From an uncultured Alphaproteobacteria bacterium (GTDB taxonomy: Bacteria; Pseudomonadota; Alphaproteobacteria; CAKMZR01): 8,781 nucleotides of DNA. The translations under genes were made by a program, and so were the position numbers. Positions 5,688 through 8,781 of this stretch are shown in pieces (the first letter of the stretch is position 1; each line of letters opens with the position of its first letter). The DNA lies in the NCBI GenBank assembly GCA_929200455.1, contig CAKMZR010000055.1:1-8781 (forward strand), written 5' to 3'. The notes under the pieces were generated by a model. The model did no database searches. It worked only from the letters and a program-made list of their open reading frames with translations, and had not been told where the DNA came from.

Positions 5688-7531
5688 ATGACTTGGGGGG
5701 TTTATTGGGAGAGATTGGAGATGCGTGCTGGACGTATGACGAGGAAGGGCATGTTTATTCTTTGAGGTTTGGGGATGTGTATGGTTCTCGTTTTGGATTT
5801 TTGGGTCAGTCGCAAGAGGTATTTTGGCAGACGGTATGTCCCCGTTTGAGTGACTTGGGCAAGGGTCGAGATGTGGTGATGGGAGAGTGGGGCTTTGGTG
5901 TGGGGGTTAATTTTCTTACGACGTGGAAGGCGTGGGATGGGCTTAGGGAGAGTGGGGCTTGTGAGGGTCGTTTGATTTATGTGGGTTGTGAGGGCTATCC
6001 GCTTGATCATTTTTCTTTGCGGAGTGTTCATCGCAGACTTGGTCTTATGGGGGAAGGTTTTGGGGAGCGGAGTCGGATTTTGCGTTCTTTTTGGCGTTCG
6101 GTTCCTGGTTATTTTTCGTGTGATGTTTCTGAGGGTGTGCGGTTGATTTTGGTGATGGGTGAGGTTGGGCATTTTGCGAGGCATTTTGGAGGAGTGAAGT
6201 ATGATGCGTGGTATATGGATGGATTTTCGCCGAAGAGCAATCCTGATCTGTACCGGGAAGAGATTTTTGCGTACATGGGGAGGAGCAGTCGGGAAGGTGC
6301 GGTTGTGGCGAGTTATTCTGTGGCGTCTGTTGTGAAGAATTCTTTGATGTCAGAGGGTTTTGCTGTGGAGAAGAAGCGGGGTTACGGGGGTAAGCGTCAT
6401 AGTCTTGAGGGTGTACGGAGGGGAGGTGGAGCGTCTGTTGTGAGGGGTTTGGGAGAGAAGGTGAAGAGGGTTGTGGTTGTGGGAGAGGGAATAGCGGGTC
6501 TTTGTTGTGGTCATGCGGCTCGTTTGAGGGGGCTTGAGGTTGTGACGGTGGGTATGGAGGGGGAGAGGGGTTCTTCTGGACTCCCGACGGTTTTGGTGAC
6601 GCCTGGCATCCCGGATGTGCAGAGTCATGTGGGTGTACTGAGGTTGATGGCGTTTGATTATGCGACGAGATTTTACCGTGCGTATGCTCCTCGTGCGATT
6701 TTTGGGGAGGGGAGTGTTCATTTGTTGAATGGATTGCGGGAGGGACAGATGAAGCGTCGTGGCGGAGCGTCTGTCCTTTGGGACTATGGGATGGGTAAGA
6801 TGAGCAAAGATTTGGCGTCATCTTTTTTGGGGGTTGGAGTGGATTATGATGCGGTATTGTGGAGGGATTCTTTGTGTCTTCGGACGGAACTTCTTCGGGA
6901 GAGTCTTGGTGGAGGAGAGAGGATTGAGGCGTGTGTGACGGGTGTGGAGAAGCGGGGTTCACTGTGGGTATTGAGGGAAGGCGATCGTGATATTGTGTCG
7001 TCGGAGGCGGTTATTTTGGCGTGTGGGGCGGGTGTTGAGGTTTTGAGCGGACGTTGTTTGCGGGGAGGTGTTCGTCTTCAGCCTGCGCATTTGGCTTGTG
7101 TTGAGGCGGGAGATTCTGATGTTCCTCGGAGTGTCTTGATGGGGAGTGTGTATGTGACGCCGAAGTGGCGTGATGATAGGGGTATTTTTCGTCATACGGT
7201 GGGTTCTGTGACGCTGGCTGGTGGTGAGGAGAGCGAGGATGAGGAGAGTCTTCGTGAGCGTTTGAACGCTCGGGCACGTGATCAGTTTCCGTGGTTGGAG
7301 GGGATGCTGGAGGGGGAGGGGTTTGGTTTTACGGGTGTGAGGGTAAAGACAGGTGATCGTTTGCCTTTGTGCGGACTTCTTGAGGGGGGAGGAGGTTATC
7401 TTTATGTATTGGGAGGATTTGGGGGTCATGGTTTTACGCTTGCACCTTTATTGGCGGAGGTGTTGTTGTCGGAACTGCAGGGAGAGCCGAGTGTGCTTCC
7501 ACAAGAATTACGGAGGTCTTTGGAGGTATAA
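5684..7531 (+). CDS. mnmC: Bifunctional tRNA 5-methylaminomethyl-2-thiouridine biosynthesis protein MnmC
   Basis: 615 residues from GTG 5684, close to the usual bifunctional length. MnmC completes mnm5(s2)U at wobble position 34: the C-terminal FAD domain (MnmC1) removes the carboxymethyl group of cmnm5U and the N-terminal SAM domain (MnmC2) methylates the resulting nm5U. The SAM domain shows EWGFGVGVNFL (68-78), equivalent to the family's E-x-GFGTGLNFL, and DAWYMDGFSPKSNPDLY (174-190), whose D179 aligns with the conserved catalytic Asp of the family, then GYGGKR (233-238). A Gly/Arg linker (about 244-260) leads to the FAD-binding GEGIAG (267-272), GSSGLPTVLVTP (296-307, compare ASGNPAGLVMP), VYVTP (489-493), and a C-terminal VKTGDRLPL plus GGFGGHGFTLAPLLAE motif typical of MnmC1. 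Both domains look intact. GTG 5684 overlaps the pccA TGA by GTGA; GTG 5675 is another start, and TTG 5693, eight bases after GGAG, a third. Coupled translation with pccA is likely. Confidence 0.93.
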   Translation: MNDLGGLLGEIGDACWTYDEEGHVYSLRFGDVYGSRFGFLGQSQEVFWQTVCPRLSDLGKGRDVVMGEWGFGVGVNFLTTWKAWDGLRESGACEGRLIYVGCEGYPLDHFSLRSVHRRLGLMGEGFGERSRILRSFWRSVPGYFSCDVSEGVRLILVMGEVGHFARHFGGVKYDAWYMDGFSPKSNPDLYREEIFAYMGRSSREGAVVASYSVASVVKNSLMSEGFAVEKKRGYGGKRHSLEGVRRGGGASVVRGLGEKVKRVVVVGEGIAGLCCGHAARLRGLEVVTVGMEGERGSSGLPTVLVTPGIPDVQSHVGVLRLMAFDYATRFYRAYAPRAIFGEGSVHLLNGLREGQMKRRGGASVLWDYGMGKMSKDLASSFLGVGVDYDAVLWRDSLCLRTELLRESLGGGERIEACVTGVEKRGSLWVLREGDRDIVSSEAVILACGAGVEVLSGRCLRGGVRLQPAHLACVEAGDSDVPRSVLMGSVYVTPKWRDDRGIFRHTVGSVTLAGGEESEDEESLRERLNARARDQFPWLEGMLEGEGFGFTGVRVKTGDRLPLCGLLEGGGGYLYVLGGFGGHGFTLAPLLAEVLLSELQGEPSVLPQELRRSLEV

Positions 7532-7606
7532 GGTTAGGCAAAAGGGCATAAAAGGTTTATATTGTGCTGGGTGCGGGAGTTTTTTGTTTAAGAGAGGATA
7601 CGAGAG

Positions 7607-8781
7607 ATGGTTGAAAAAAAGAGCGGAGCGGAGGAAAAGAGGGAGAAGTTACGCAAGGATGCGGTGAGCTACCACAAGTATCCGAAGCCGGGCAAGTTGG
7701 CGATAGCGGCGAGTAAGCCTTTGGCGAATCAGTATGATTTGAGTTTGGCGTATTCTCCTGGGGTTGCGTTTGCGTGTGAGGAGATAGTGTCTGATCCTCT
7801 GAAGGCTGCGGAATTGACTTCTCGAGGCAATTTGGTGGCGGTGGTGACGAATGGCACGGCGGTATTGGGTATGGGGAATATAGGTCCTTTGGCGTCTAAG
7901 CCTGTGATGGAGGGCAAGGCGGTATTGTTTAAGAAGTTTGGGGGTCTTGATTGTTTTGACATTGAGGTGAACGAGAGGGACAGGGAGAAGTTTTGTGATA
8001 TTGTGGCGGCTCTTGAGCCGACTTTTGGTGGTATTAATTTGGAAGATATTAAGGCTCCGGAGTGTTTTTACATAGAGAAGACGTTGAAGTCTCGTATGAA
8101 GATTCCGGTATTTCATGATGATCAGCATGGAACGGCGATTATAGTGGCGGCGGGAGCACGGAATGCGTTTTATTTGGTGGGTAAGAAGATAGAGGAAGCG
8201 AAGATTGTGTGTTCTGGTGCGGGAGCGGCGGGTTTGTCGTGTCTTGACATGTTGGTGGCGATAGGGGCGCGCAAGGAGAACATTTTGTTGTTTGATAGGA
8301 GTGGTTTGGTGAGGAAGGGAGAGGCGGTTGAGTCTGAGCCGAGGTTTTCGTATGCACGGGATTTGGGTCCTATGGAATTGGGAGAGGCGTGTGAGGGAGC
8401 GGATATGTTTTTGGGATGTTCTGCACGTGGCGTTTTGAAGCCTGAGATGGTGAAGGGTATGGCAAAAGATCCGATAATTTTTGCCCTTGCGAATCCTGAT
8501 CCTGAGATTTTGCCTGAGGAAGCGAAGGGGGTGAGGGAAGATGTGATTATAGCGACGGGTCGTTCTGACTATGCCAATCAGGTGAATAATGTTCTTTGTT
8601 TTCCGTTTGTATTTCGAGGGGCCCTTGATGTGGGGGCGACAGAGATTAATGAGGAGATGAAGAAGGCGTGTGCGGAAAGTTTGGCGTCTCTTGCCCGCAA
8701 GGGTGGAGGAGATGGCGTGGATGAGAGTCGCGAAGAGGGAGAGGTGTTTGGTCGGGAGCATTTGATACCGAAGCCCTTTGA
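7607..8781 (+). CDS. maeB: Malic enzyme, N-terminal part (MaeB type), cut by the window end
   Basis: Open to the right edge: 391 codons plus two bases (GA). Malic enzyme oxidatively decarboxylates malate to pyruvate with NAD(P)+ and a divalent metal in the cytoplasm. The sequence begins with the family's YHKYPKPGKL (22-31), then catalytic Tyr in LAYSPGVA (48-55), TNGTAVLGMGNIGP (81-94), the catalytic Lys in MEGKAVLFKKFGG (101-113), metal-binding acids in GGINLEDIKAPECF (141-154) and FHDDQHGTA (169-177), the nucleotide-binding GAGAAG (204-209), and ANPDPEI / GRSDYANQVNNVLCFP (295-301, 318-333). It ends in HLIPKPF, the point in MaeB proteins shortly before the linker to a phosphotransacetylase-like C-terminal domain; whether that domain is present cannot be seen. 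NAD versus NADP use cannot be told. AGAGG (7593-7597) lies nine bases before ATG 7607. The 75-base spacer after mnmC has no clear terminator or strong promoter. Confidence 0.93.
   Translation, partial: MVEKKSGAEEKREKLRKDAVSYHKYPKPGKLAIAASKPLANQYDLSLAYSPGVAFACEEIVSDPLKAAELTSRGNLVAVVTNGTAVLGMGNIGPLASKPVMEGKAVLFKKFGGLDCFDIEVNERDREKFCDIVAALEPTFGGINLEDIKAPECFYIEKTLKSRMKIPVFHDDQHGTAIIVAAGARNAFYLVGKKIEEAKIVCSGAGAAGLSCLDMLVAIGARKENILLFDRSGLVRKGEAVESEPRFSYARDLGPMELGEACEGADMFLGCSARGVLKPEMVKGMAKDPIIFALANPDPEILPEEAKGVREDVIIATGRSDYANQVNNVLCFPFVFRGALDVGATEINEEMKKACAESLASLARKGGGDGVDESREEGEVFGREHLIPKPF

Noticed and set aside
4734..6962. Antisense open frames of 310 codons (4734-5666) and 305 codons (6045-6962) opposite pccA and mnmC
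   Set aside because: Low-complexity His/Pro/Thr/Ser composition, as expected from reading the complement of G/T-rich coding sequence. The + strand genes are confirmed by conserved motifs throughout.
7532..7606. Promoter for the malic enzyme gene in the spacer (TTGTGC ... TGTTTA, or a -10 at TTATAT)
   Set aside because: Each candidate matches only two to four consensus bases per box; nothing stands out from the T-rich background.
7614..7620. A7 run at codons 3-5 of the malic enzyme as a slippage site
   Set aside because: GAA AAA AAG encodes an ordinary charged N-terminus, and nothing in the alternative frames suggests a purposeful frameshift.
7353..7667. 104-codon + strand open frame across the mnmC-maeB junction
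   Set aside because: It overlaps the conserved C-terminal motif of MnmC and the start of the malic enzyme in a different frame, and its Arg/Lys/Cys-rich sequence shows no family features.
7649..8761. 370-codon open frame on the - strand opposite the malic enzyme
   Set aside because: The protein is rich in Arg, His, Thr and Leu with no recognisable motif. It lies wholly opposite a gene with every malic enzyme motif. The scarcity of TTA, CTA and TCA on the G/T-rich strand removes antisense stops, which explains its length.

Overview
The window carries five genes, all on the + strand, that fill almost the whole sequence: an exported TPR-type protein (1-1926), a SAM-dependent methyltransferase with a methyltransferase regulatory domain (2039-3616), the alpha subunit of an acyl-CoA carboxylase, most likely propionyl-CoA carboxylase (3687-5687), the bifunctional tRNA-modification enzyme MnmC (about 5684-7531), and the N-terminal 391 codons of a malic enzyme that runs off the right edge (7607-8781). 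No RNA gene, mobile element, CRISPR array or phage gene was seen. The longest gene-free stretch is 112 bases.

The gene set (PccA, MnmC, MaeB-type malic enzyme, and a methyltransferase related in domain layout to the Rickettsia protein-lysine methyltransferases) suggests an alphaproteobacterium, possibly a host-associated one. That placement is inference from gene content only. The coding strand is strikingly rich in G and T and poor in C: in one hand-counted 60-base line (7381-7440) there are 25 G and 4 C, and in another (8041-8100) 17 G and 7 C. Leucine is mostly TTG, and ATA and AGG codons are common. Such a skew with all genes co-oriented fits leading-strand DNA under strong replication-linked mutation bias. 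It also explains the long, spurious His/Pro/Thr/Ser-rich open frames on the other strand.

Layout: the TPR protein begins exactly at the left edge, so its upstream control is not visible. A T-rich 112-base spacer separates it from the methyltransferase. The methyltransferase ends inside a 14-base tandem repeat (three units) and is followed by pccA after 70 bases. pccA and mnmC overlap, so they are probably translationally coupled. A 75-base spacer without a clear terminator leads to the malic enzyme, so genes 2 to 5 could be one transcription unit.

Functionally, PccA (with a PccB encoded elsewhere) would feed propionyl-CoA toward succinyl-CoA, and malic enzyme would drain malate to pyruvate. 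The two are adjacent parts of one possible carbon route, with the tRNA-wobble enzyme MnmC between them. The least ordinary features are in the first two genes. In the TPR protein, all six cysteines of the predicted mature chain fall in three pairs, each exactly 31 residues apart, in three related modules. The methyltransferase has an altered SAM-binding motif I.
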